Positions 1-8,533 of a stretch of DNA of 37,500 nucleotides are shown here, piece after piece. The stretch comes from Paulinella micropora (taxonomy: Eukaryota > Cercozoa > Imbricatea > Euglyphida > Paulinellidae), in assembly GCA_019918135.1 (NCBI GenBank), contig WBZZ01002951.1:130001-167500 (forward strand), given 5' to 3'. The notes under the pieces are model-generated. The model saw only the letters and a program-made list of their open reading frames with translations. It made no database searches and had not been told where the DNA came from. Both the position numbers and the translations under genes were made by a program. Positions within the stretch are counted from its first letter, which is position 1. Each line of letters starts with the position of its first letter.

Positions 1-1280
1 GTTCGTTGTAGGGTGTGCGCTGGTTCCGAGGTGGTGGGCTCTCTGCATGTACAGATCAAGGAAGTAAGTGCAGCTTAGCACGTGAACATTTAGCGCATAT
101 CGATATGTCTTGTCCCTGTTGGTTTTGCGTTCTGTTGTCTCCTAGCGTCAACTCAGCTGCAAAATTCCATTCAGACATCTACATTTCTTTTGTGTGCATA
201 TTTTCTCCTTTACCCTGTCTGAGTAGGAGGCGGACCAGCAGGTAGTTTTGGCTCAGATCGCGGCAATTTTCAAAGACACCATAAAACAGCTGACTGTGCA
301 AATCGAGAAAGAGCGCTTTCTCAACCAGCTTCACGAAACTTCGGCATCGCGCACACCATTCAACATGAATGGTTTCTGAGCAGAGCTCAAACCAGCTCGA
401 TCGCTTTGAGCTTGTAGTGGTGGGAACGCGTTGATTTTGCTTAAGCAGTGCAAGTGAGCGAGACGCTGCGAGTCATTAATGATCTTTATGATGTAATATT
501 AATACTATGATGCTAGTGACTTCAAGTATTAACATCAATATTTCGACGAGTGGGAGGCCTCATCTAAAAGCAGTAAAAAGAAGTTACCGGTAAGCAGACA
601 TTTTGCGATCATAATCAATTTTTGAATGTAGTCCCCCATTTTCCCTTTTTCTTTCTCACTCTTTGGTATAATATTTCCTCTGATTTTTTTCTCTTTTTTT
701 TACGCTTCATTTTGTTTTCCGTTACTGTATCTCTTTGGATACCACTTCCGTTTTACCTCTTTGAGACCTCTTCTATTCTATCTCTTCTGCTTCCCACTCA
801 GGCTCTACGAGTGGAAAGTATTTTATTAAACCAGTGTTTGCGTAAAAAAAATGTAAAAAAACTAAGCTTTTACGCTCCCCACTCATCACTGTGACTACGT
901 CGGAGTGGTATATAAGTAAGTTTTCTATTTAGGGCGGGTGTGTTTGCCAGTGGAAAATAACTTGAAAATAAAATAAGTATAATATATTATTATAATATTA
1001 TAATGGCATAGGTAGACTCAGTATTGTAATATTATTAATAATAATATTTATTAATAAAAGATAAACATGATAAACTTATCATCAGTGATACTTTGATTAA
1101 TCAGTACATCAATGAATTCAGGCTGTAGAGTCATCTCAAGCCCTGCCAGTGCATACTTGACTGAATGTGATCAGTAGCCTAAGCTAGTACCGGTGACTAT
1201 TATTGCCAGGTGACACTTGAATATTATTGACAATATATACTGTGACGGCATTACATAAGACTTTCAAGTCACCTAGTAGT
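1..1280. other. Intergenic or 3'-flanking DNA, no supported gene
   Basis: I see no convincing coding region. The short open frames have no domain-like composition. Around 960-1075 the DNA is very AT-rich with many ATT/AAT runs. On the minus strand an AATAAA-type hexamer lies near 1045-1055, about 230 bp downstream of the stop codon of the putative exon that ends at 1281, so the right part of this stretch is probably that gene's 3' UTR. Confidence 0.4.
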
Positions 1281-1497
1281 TCAAGCGGCAGTAGCCTTCG
1301 GGTCACAAGTTCTCCTCAGCTCTGAAGCACGCTTAACATCTCCCAGGCGGCGTCCCTTGTAGACTCTCACCAGCTTCACACGGTCTGTGATCACTGGCAC
1401 CCGGGCGTCAACTCGGATGATGAACAGTGAACGGCCTTGAAAGTTCGCAACTTGAGGTCCCTCCGTGGCAGGACGGTCAACATGAAAACTATGAACA
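1281..1497 (-). CDS. Probable last exon of an unrecognised host gene
   Basis: On the minus strand a frame of about 71 codons ends with TGA at 1281-1283. It follows a plausible splice acceptor (GTTCATAG) near 1498. The peptide is basic and compositionally normal; stretches such as VKLVRVYKGRRLGDVKRASE look like real protein, and the region is more GC-rich than its surroundings. An AATAAA-like signal lies about 230 bp downstream. I do not recognise the family. No start codon is visible, so upstream exons must lie to the right. The gypsy element at 1564 would then sit in the intron just upstream of this exon. It could instead be a chance frame. Confidence 0.35.
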
Positions 1498-1563
1498 CAA
1501 CAGGCAACCGGGGCACCCCCCCTCTCACCCGCCGGTAGTCACTTTGCGGCCACATATATATAT

Positions 1564-1782
1564 TGTGGACATCACCCCCCGAATTATCAGGTAAAAAACT
1601 TATTTATAGATTTCGTCTGGCCGGACACGTCTGAAATGCCAATTTGATCCTGGTCTTTTGGTGGCTTTTTGTCTTTGCGTCACTGAGCTAATATAACGAG
1701 ACATCATTCTCTTTTTTTGAGGACTGTGTTTGGTTATATTACCGACTTACTCTTCCATTGAGCTATCGTTGGGGATAGTACA
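1564..1782 (+). repeat. 5' LTR of gypsy copy 1
   Basis: It is 219 bp, begins TGTGGACATCACCCCCC and ends GGGGATAGTACA. By eye it matches the 3' LTR at every position but one (A in GAATTATCAGG versus C). Flanking TA repeat abuts on the left. Confidence 0.95.
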
Positions 1783-2417
1783 TTTGGAGTCCATAGCTAA
1801 AGGCTGATTTCTTTTCTGATCTGTCGTACAGACATCAGATAAGCACAAATTTATTTTTCGCTGATCTGTCGCACAGACATCAGACGAAAACAAACACTCC
1901 TACTCATCCTCAAACAAAAAAAAACTTACAAACAAGCGATCAATTTGTCACAAGCTGGCATAACCTTTAGCCCTTGTGCACATTTGGCTTCTGTGTGCTC
2001 TTCTAAAAGACACCGGACCACACCTACTCCACTCCCTCTTGCTGCTTGCATAAAGCCAAGTAGGACAAGTGCGAAACAAACATCAGACAAACACACAGAC
2101 AGAGGAAAACGAGCAAAGCACTCCCACTCTCTGTTCTGAACCATTTTCCTTGCATTTTCTCTGCAGAAACCAGAGGAGATTACACATCTCTCACACAAGA
2201 GCAAGACAAATATCGAAGCACTGTCCGACGACAGACTGACTTCTACAAAACAGCTCTTTTGACCAAACTATTGTTATCTCTGTGTAGGGCCTGACGCCCC
2301 ATAACTATTTCAACAGAGAAAAGGAAGAAGGAGAAGAAGGTTGCATAGAGTGATAAGAATAACAGAGGAAAAAAAAAAAAAAGAAAAAAAAAGCAGACGT
2401 GACTCTCATAACATAAG
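1783..2417 (+). promoter_or_regulatory. Retrotransposon leader: primer-binding region, tandem hairpins, A-rich stretch
   Basis: Immediately after the LTR, TTTGGAGTCCATAGC contains TGG two bases in, as expected for a primer-binding site complementary to a tRNA CCA end; I cannot name the tRNA. Two 23-bp near-identical inverted repeats lie at 1816-1838 and 1861-1883 (arms CTGAT...ATCAG and CTGT...ACAG around a short loop). An A-rich block at 2370-2392 precedes the gag ATG. No other gene is visible here. Confidence 0.6.
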
Positions 2418-2864
2418 ATGGAAGACGAGAATGAGCAGGCTGGTGTGACACCAACTGATTATGGTCCTAGTGAGGGAGGAGAGGAGCAGGAGACTCAGTA
2501 CTCAGAAGAGAGGGGGGATAGAGATGGAGAGGAGAGAGAGGAGTATACGTATACAGCCGATGTAGAGTCGACAGGGGGGGGGGGGGGTAATGCACAAGAA
2601 GCGAGTGCAGGTCAGACTGGAGGCTCTCCACTGACAGAGGCAGAGAGAGAGATGGAGGATGTTGGCCAGAATATCCCAAATACATGGGAACAGTTGGCTA
2701 CATATGATGATGAAGAGTCCTTCTTCCTTAACTACCCAACCTATTACAAAACACACATCTACATTCCTTACGATAAAAGGAATAGACCAGGACAAAGCTC
2801 AAAGCAACCTCCTGATCGAAACTCCTGGCCTTGCGAAGCCCCTCTTCAACAAAGTGAGGTTTGA
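2418..2864 (+). CDS. gag: Gag, N-terminal part (frame 1 of a broken gag)
   Basis: The frame opens with ATG at 2418 (MEDENEQAG...). It starts with an acidic, Glu/Gly-rich low-complexity region and carries a 14-G run near 2573-2586. Meaningful sequence continues to about codon 125 (near 2790); the last 20-odd codons look out of frame, because the plausible continuation is in the next frame. Gag forms the particle that packages the RNA. I see no similarity to the usual retrotransposon gag capsid motif. The break is a net +1 change; a programmed +1 shift is possible but no slippery site is obvious. Confidence 0.65.
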   Translation: MEDENEQAGVTPTDYGPSEGGEEQETQYSEERGDRDGEEREEYTYTADVESTGGGGGNAQEASAGQTGGSPLTEAEREMEDVGQNIPNTWEQLATYDDEESFFLNYPTYYKTHIYIPYDKRNRPGQSSKQPPDRNSWPCEAPLQQSEV

Positions 2865-3114
2865 GCACGAAAGAGTGCCATTGCAGGATATCAAGTATGG
2901 CGACACTCTTACACTGTGCGACATATACGACATATCTGCAACACTCTACGCTGCTGTGCTCGTTGCGGAATTTTATGAACGCACAAACATACAGTGGAAA
3001 AATAAACGCACAACTGCAGCATGGCTGTCTGTCTGTGGTGTCCCCACTGATATCAAGAATCTAGAAAGAAAGTTCGAAGGTAGAAACCAAAGTGGCATTG
3101 AGTTTGCCCCTTGA
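2790..3114 (+). CDS. gag: Gag, second part (shifted frame)
   Basis: The frame is open from 2659 to 3114, but only from about 2790 onward does it look like protein (KAQSNLLIETPGLAKPLFNK, then a mixed hydrophobic/charged segment). It continues the first gag frame after a net +1 shift and runs out at a TGA at 3112-3114, where the next frame takes over. It probably belongs to the capsid region, but no family motif is recognised. Confidence 0.55.
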
Positions 3115-4330
3115 GGCTTTTGTAACTGCTTTCACAAGGGCTTACAACGAAATGTACAAAGCACTGAAAGACAACACAAGGCAACATCCTGTTTACGAGG
3201 AGGTTGACCAGTCTTGTCAGGTGCTTGAACGCCTCACACAACTCCATAAGGGCCTCTTTGAGGGGAAGGAGCAAAAACCAACATGGAAACAATGGGCCCA
3301 CACGAAGAATCACACTCTCATTAAAGGCCCTCTCACAACAATCCCAAATAATAACAGAGCTGATAAGTCTTCCATGAGAGAAAAGGCACACTTCCTCTCT
3401 AGTGCCACAGGGCTTGCACAGTTCGTGACTCATCTAGCACGACAGGTGAAAGAAGAAGAGACGAGACAGAAAGAGGAGAAGGAGCAGAAGGAGAAGATAG
3501 CTGTGGCAATGGCAGTAGCACGGGTGGCTCCACAGCCAACGGCTCCACCTACCACATCTAACCCAGCTCCCAAGAAAGCAGGAGGAGGATCCACAGGAGG
3601 AGGACCCCAAGGGGGAGGGACAGTAATTAACTTGACTGACTCCCAGAAGAAAAAGCAGGCGCTGCAGGCAGCCCTAGCTAAAATCAAAATTGGGGGAGGG
3701 GGCCTTAAGCTCTATGCTATCACTGCCAATGAGGCTGACACAGAGAAGACCCTCATGACTAAGCTCAATGAGATGGACAGATGCTTCCAGCAAAACCAGT
3801 GTGAGGTGGAGCAGGAGTATGAAGTCCTAGAACATCTCTGTGATCGATCCCTCCGTGGAGCTGGTTTTGATCGTATAACTTACGGGAAGTACAGAGGAGA
3901 GGAGGAGCTAGCAAGGAAAGGTGGACATGCAGAGATGAGTTGTACTCTGGCCATTGCTGCCCTCATTCGATACTTTAAGGCAAGTGGATACCAACACTTG
4001 TGCACTGGCACATTGATTGGGTTTGAAATTTTCGACTTAGTATCGGAGCAGTTGCAGTCTGTCACTCAGCTTGCATCTGTCTTAACAAATGTGGGCACCC
4101 AGTACACTCTCTTTTATAACCACAAAGCCATACTCCTATATTTCCTCAGTGCTTTGCACGTCTACAACAAAAATAAGCTCACACTGCTCATGCAAGACTG
4201 CAAAACCTTCGACAAGGTAAAGCACTTGAACTTTTTGGAGATGAGCGTCTTTGAGGCCACGACTAAGGCCGTGAGCCCAAAAATGTTGTGGACCGAAGTA
4301 ATGACCGCTTGTCAGAGGCTCGACAGCTAG
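3092..4330 (+). CDS. gag: Gag, main part (capsid-like region, third frame)
   Basis: A 412-codon frame continues gag after a second net +1 shift near 3090-3110. It contains a Lys/Glu-rich coiled-coil-like segment near residues 125-145, a Pro/Gly-rich linker near 150-180, and then a folded-looking region rich in Leu, Cys and Tyr (residues about 205-410). No zinc knuckle is present here. It ends with TAG at 4328-4330, and the same frame stays open beyond the stop, so the TAG splits gag from its nucleocapsid-like part. This could be a disabling mutation or a readthrough site. Confidence 0.6.
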   Translation: MALSLPLEAFVTAFTRAYNEMYKALKDNTRQHPVYEEVDQSCQVLERLTQLHKGLFEGKEQKPTWKQWAHTKNHTLIKGPLTTIPNNNRADKSSMREKAHFLSSATGLAQFVTHLARQVKEEETRQKEEKEQKEKIAVAMAVARVAPQPTAPPTTSNPAPKKAGGGSTGGGPQGGGTVINLTDSQKKKQALQAALAKIKIGGGGLKLYAITANEADTEKTLMTKLNEMDRCFQQNQCEVEQEYEVLEHLCDRSLRGAGFDRITYGKYRGEEELARKGGHAEMSCTLAIAALIRYFKASGYQHLCTGTLIGFEIFDLVSEQLQSVTQLASVLTNVGTQYTLFYNHKAILLYFLSALHVYNKNKLTLLMQDCKTFDKVKHLNFLEMSVFEATTKAVSPKMLWTEVMTACQRLDS

Positions 4331-5041
4331 ACAGCATCCTTGATCGGTTCTGCATCGGCTTCTGCTCAACCGCAAGCCGAACATACGCAACGATCTCTAG
4401 GAAAGCGACCAAGAGAGAACAGTCGTGAAGCTAACACACCTTGTATTCGTTGGTGGGCACGGGCACAATGCTTCAAACACACAAATAAGAAATGCCCGTA
4501 CAACCACGATGTCGAGGACACCCGCATCCGAAACACGCTCCTCAAGAACGTACGGTCGGACGAAACTAACACCGTCGCCGTTCTGCGCCGACTGCGCAAG
4601 GATCAGGGGTGGAAATTACAGGATGTCGCGGACCATGACCACGAACTAGCTGACGCGATCAATTCTCTTTTCGCTAGAGATGATCAGAAGACGGCAGCCA
4701 TAGAAGCCGCAAGTAGAGGAAGAGGTGGAACACGAGGAAGAGGAGGAGGGAGAGGAATCAATCGAGGAGGAGGAGCCCCTTTCGCACGAGGCACATACAC
4801 TCGCGGGGGGGAGAGAGGATTTGTGAGAAGAGGAGGAGAAGAGGTGTATTTCAAGGTAGAGGAGGAGGAAGATGGGTTGGCCGAGGTGGATACGGCAGCG
4901 CAGAGCGCCCGTACCACAGAGATGGGGGCTGGGCAGACGGCTCGAGCTCAAGCTCGAGTTCCTCAGCACCACAGGCCTATGCGACATCAGGCGCAACCAC
5001 TACCGACACTGACGCCGACTCAGGTAACCGATTTGAGGTAG
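4331..5041 (+). CDS. Nucleocapsid-like frame with a CCCH zinc finger and RGG box
   Basis: The frame is open directly after the gag TAG and is in the same frame. Near 4440-4510 it encodes a Cys-X8-Cys-X7-Cys-X3-His pattern (QCFKHTNKKCPYNHD covers its last part), which resembles CCCH RNA-binding fingers and not the CCHC knuckle usual in gag. Around 4710-4840 follows an Arg-Gly-rich stretch (GRGGTRGRGGGRGINRGGG), an RGG-box type RNA-binding region, and then an acidic tail. The role is inferred: binding genomic RNA as nucleocapsid. It ends with TAG at 5039-5041. A CAG|GTAACC donor at 5023/5024 could splice it to pol in frame. Confidence 0.7.
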   Translation, partial: TASLIGSASASAQPQAEHTQRSLGKRPRENSREANTPCIRWWARAQCFKHTNKKCPYNHDVEDTRIRNTLLKNVRSDETNTVAVLRRLRKDQGWKLQDVADHDHELADAINSLFARDDQKTAAIEAASRGRGGTRGRGGGRGINRGGGAPFARGTYTRGGERGFVRRGGEEVYFKVEEEEDGLAEVDTAAQSARTTEMGAGQTARAQARVPQHHRPMRHQAQPLPTLTPTQVTDLR

Positions 5042-5100
5042 TCCAATGACTAGAGAAGGAGGGAGAAAACAGAACAACATGCATTGCACGATACACCGTT

Positions 5101-7929
5101 GTGCAGGTCCCAACCAAGGGTACCGGTGAGTCTAAGAGCCCACAGCAGGCCACAGACCAACTCAAAGGTAGTACAATACCAGTACACCCATCACGACAAC
5201 AAACAGTGCATGCTGCTAATAGGCAGGCGAGTAAAGCGCTGGCAAAGAGAAAGCAGACGGGCCTGTCGCAGCCACAGCCGAAGAAAGTAAGAATAGAACC
5301 GGCAATCAATCTTATCAACTTGCCGAGACAGACAATAGACAAGGAGGATGGAGGACATCAACCTCTCCTCACGGTCTCAAACAGAGAAAGCAAGGACAAT
5401 CATCCTTCGCTTGTGAACAATACCCAAAAAGACATTACAAAAACGGCGGAAAGGGAGGAGGAGGCGAACCTCGAGAAAAGGATACAGATTTTAGAACACA
5501 AGCTCCTTGTATTGGCCTTAAAAAGTCACCGGCCAGACGCTTTATGCTATACGAACCTTTTTTGTGAAACATTAAATACCTTTATAAACGTTGGTAATGA
5601 TACTATGGCCAATATTAATATTGTCGGCCGGAACTTTACTACGAAACACCATGCGTGGTTAGAAACTAATATGAAAAAATCATCTGACACTTTGAAAGGA
5701 GTTAGTAGTCGGACGGATATAACGGGCATCATCACTTTAAATTTTAAATTGAAATCCGGACGAGTACATCGAGTGGACTTATACGTTGTCCCCGAATACC
5801 ACGGATCTGTTCTTTTGTCGTACGACCAACTGGCGACAATGAACGTAGTCATTGATTGCGCCGCCAAAAGAGTCACATACGGCGTAGAGCCAGGAGAAGA
5901 ATATACTGTCGACTCTCTCCATGCTATTGAATCATACGAGGCCCTACACCTAGGGGTAGCATCGGAAGGGAAACAGGTGGCCATTACACACGCATATGAG
6001 GCATATATGCCAACGGACGCGGTGTCTAAAGATGGTTCAAACCTGTCAGACAAGAGAGAGGCGGAGGTCTACACGGCTACCGTCTCTACACAATGGGATA
6101 AAAAGTCGATAGACGATCTCATTGAAAAGAGGAAAGAGGAGATTATATGCATGGGGAAAAGGTGCCCATCGTTGGCGAGATTTGAAGAAGGAGCAGGGGC
6201 CGATGTATATATTACCAACGGGTATTGCTTTCACGTAAGGGTGGAAGAGAAGGACAGACAGGAGTTTATACCGAGGAGAAGGGGACGACTCCCTGATATC
6301 CCGGCAGAAGATATTAAAAGCTTTATTACCGAATTCTGGGGTGACGAGCCTACGTGGCCGCGCTCACTGACAGAAGTGAAAAAGTGCCTACGCACTCTTT
6401 TTGAAAATAATAAACCATATACGGTCATACTCCCGTACAATGAGAAGGCGATATGGGCGCAGGAGATACGGGACCGGCTTATTGATCATCCGATACCGGT
6501 GCCCTCACGGAAGCAACACTTAGTGGTGGCTTGTCGTCTCGGGACTCGTGAGCAGAGCAGTGCATACAAGCGGAAGCTCAGAGACCAGGACAAGTTGAAA
6601 TTGATTCCTCAAGCATTCACATGCTTCGATGGTTTCTACACCCGAAAAGCTCCGTTGCAATATGCGAGATTAATAGATATGTTGGTAGGTCTGGCGGAGG
6701 ACGACGAACCAGACACTGCCACATATGAAAAAACGGGAATGGACGATATATCAGAAGAAGAGTTGGGCTTGGAGGAGGACAGAGCACCCCTCAAGCATCA
6801 AAAGAGAATGTCAGAGGAGGAGTTTAAGGCGGCGATAGACGAGAAATTGGCAGGAGGAGCAGGTACGGAGAAGGAGAAAGAGGTTTTGAAAGAGAGATTG
6901 AAGGCGAACAAAATGATTTTTGACCCTCCTCAAGCGGGAGGTGTCAAGCCGGAAGACTTCACCGCGGTTATTTGTAAAATACCAGGTGCTGAGCCTTCAC
7001 CGGCGCCACGACGGGCAAATCTGAGTATACATGAAGCAAAGATCGCAGAAGAACAAGCGCGGCAGTTACTCGATGAGGATTTCATTGAGAGATCGACATC
7101 TCCAATAGTTTCCCAACCGAGACTGGTGCCTAAACCGGGAGGAGAATGGCGCTTAACGGTTAACTATGCCCGCGTCAATAAAATTTTAGAGGAGGAACGA
7201 AATCCATTACCTACTCTTGAAGAAGGAAGGCAAGTATTGCGGAACGCCAAGCTATACTCAGTGATTGATCTGAAGAATGGCTTCTGGCAAATTCCAGTGG
7301 ATGAAAAGTCCAGATGGCTGACTGCATTTGTAGTAGGAATGGAGATATATCAGTGGAAAGTACTTCCGATGGGACTCAAACAGGCCCCGGGACTCTTTCA
7401 GAAAGCGATGCAAAGCATGCTGAGTAGCAAATATGATGACCAGACAGAGGGAGGTTTCATGAGGAGAAGAGGACAGAAGGCGGGAGAGTACGCATTTTGT
7501 TACATCGATGACATTATCGTGTACTCCAATACGATGGAAGAGCACATCGACCATCTAACAGACATTTTCAGGCGTATCAAACTATTTGGCCTGAAATGTA
7601 ATTTGAAGAAATGTCAACTCGCAAAAACAAGCGTAACATATTTGGGGTACGAAATCTCTTGCAATAGAGTCTCGATATCCAAAGAGAAGAGGGAGGAGAT
7701 CATGAGCCGGCAGAGGCCGAAGAATCGCACAGAGCTGCACTCATTTCTTGCGATGGCGCAATATTACAGCCAGTTCATACCCAATTGGGGTGCAACTCGG
7801 GCTAAGTTGGAGAGAATGATCGACTTCGGTGATTTTGAGAAATGGGATGATGAAGCCTTAGAAGCGTACAACACGCTCAAAGATCTCATCTATAAAGATC
7901 CGAAGCGGACTCGTGCTGATGATGCCTGA
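5101..7929 (+). CDS. pol: Pol: protease-like domain and reverse transcriptase
   Basis: The frame is open from 5050 and has no early ATG, so pol is probably made by splicing, readthrough or frameshifting. Residue positions below count from 5101. Near residue 160 a retropepsin-like domain has FINVGNDT where family members have hydrophobic-D-T/S-G, so the catalytic Asp is Asn; the later LLSYDQLATMN and VIDCAAKRVTYG segments match the rest of that fold. RT begins near residue 660 (SQPRLVPKPGGEWRLTVNYA), has the VIDLKNGFWQI and MGLKQAPGLFQKAM blocks, and the catalytic YIDD at about residue 801. RT copies the element RNA into DNA in cytoplasmic particles. The frame is lost at 7911-7929 through a 5-nt deletion relative to the copy at 30 kb. 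Confidence 0.9.
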   Translation: MQVPTKGTGESKSPQQATDQLKGSTIPVHPSRQQTVHAANRQASKALAKRKQTGLSQPQPKKVRIEPAINLINLPRQTIDKEDGGHQPLLTVSNRESKDNHPSLVNNTQKDITKTAEREEEANLEKRIQILEHKLLVLALKSHRPDALCYTNLFCETLNTFINVGNDTMANINIVGRNFTTKHHAWLETNMKKSSDTLKGVSSRTDITGIITLNFKLKSGRVHRVDLYVVPEYHGSVLLSYDQLATMNVVIDCAAKRVTYGVEPGEEYTVDSLHAIESYEALHLGVASEGKQVAITHAYEAYMPTDAVSKDGSNLSDKREAEVYTATVSTQWDKKSIDDLIEKRKEEIICMGKRCPSLARFEEGAGADVYITNGYCFHVRVEEKDRQEFIPRRRGRLPDIPAEDIKSFITEFWGDEPTWPRSLTEVKKCLRTLFENNKPYTVILPYNEKAIWAQEIRDRLIDHPIPVPSRKQHLVVACRLGTREQSSAYKRKLRDQDKLKLIPQAFTCFDGFYTRKAPLQYARLIDMLVGLAEDDEPDTATYEKTGMDDISEEELGLEEDRAPLKHQKRMSEEEFKAAIDEKLAGGAGTEKEKEVLKERLKANKMIFDPPQAGGVKPEDFTAVICKIPGAEPSPAPRRANLSIHEAKIAEEQARQLLDEDFIERSTSPIVSQPRLVPKPGGEWRLTVNYARVNKILEEERNPLPTLEEGRQVLRNAKLYSVIDLKNGFWQIPVDEKSRWLTAFVVGMEIYQWKVLPMGLKQAPGLFQKAMQSMLSSKYDDQTEGGFMRRRGQKAGEYAFCYIDDIIVYSNTMEEHIDHLTDIFRRIKLFGLKCNLKKCQLAKTSVTYLGYEISCNRVSISKEKREEIMSRQRPKNRTELHSFLAMAQYYSQFIPNWGATRAKLERMIDFGDFEKWDDEALEAYNTLKDLIYKDPKRTRADDA

Positions 7930-8533
7930 CTTTTCGAAGCAATTCGTAGTCGACACAGACGCATCAAAGTTCGCGATCAGCGCAGTCTTACAACAGGAAG
8001 ATGAGGAGAAAAAGTTGCGCCCGATCATGTTTATAAGTAGAAAGTTGTGCTCGGCGGAGCGAAACTATTGTACGAGACAGAGAGAGGCACTGGCGGTGGT
8101 CTGGGCCCTCAAACGGTTGAGAGAGTATTTATGGGGTGGACCTCAGTTTATAGTAAGGACTGATCACCAGAATTTACTATGGCTGATGAATCATGAACAG
8201 ACTGGCCGTCTAGCGAGATGGCAGGCATTCTTGTCATGTTTCAATTTTACAATGGTCCATCTACCCGGCAAGCGAAATGTTGTCGCTGACAGCCTCTCCA
8301 GGCTAGAGTTTCACTCAGAAGTGGCAGCTCTCGTATCATCAGCAGAAATGGAGGATCTATCCCCAGACTGCACATACGAAGTGCATCATATCGAGTCGAT
8401 GCAGATGGCGAGAGGGGTCCGATATAACGATCGGGTCTACGTCATAGCCCGCAAGGCCCGGATCATGGGATATGTTGTACAGCACATGTCCTCGAGGATG
8501 CTGAGTGGTCCTATGAAGCATATGAGAATATGA
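7913..8533 (+). CDS. pol: Pol: RNase H domain (shifted frame)
   Basis: This frame continues RT after the 5-nt deletion. It has the RNase H elements of gypsy elements: VVDTDASKF (first Asp), NYCTRQREALAVVWALKR (catalytic Glu), VRTDHQNLLWL (Asp) and HLPGKRNVVADSLSR (last Asp). RNase H removes the RNA template during reverse transcription. Sequence after about 8435 (VRYNDRVYVIARK...) is out of frame: compared with the other copy one base is missing near 8440, and the true frame resumes in the next entry. Confidence 0.88.
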   Translation: MLMMPDFSKQFVVDTDASKFAISAVLQQEDEEKKLRPIMFISRKLCSAERNYCTRQREALAVVWALKRLREYLWGGPQFIVRTDHQNLLWLMNHEQTGRLARWQAFLSCFNFTMVHLPGKRNVVADSLSRLEFHSEVAALVSSAEMEDLSPDCTYEVHHIESMQMARGVRYNDRVYVIARKARIMGYVVQHMSSRMLSGPMKHMRI

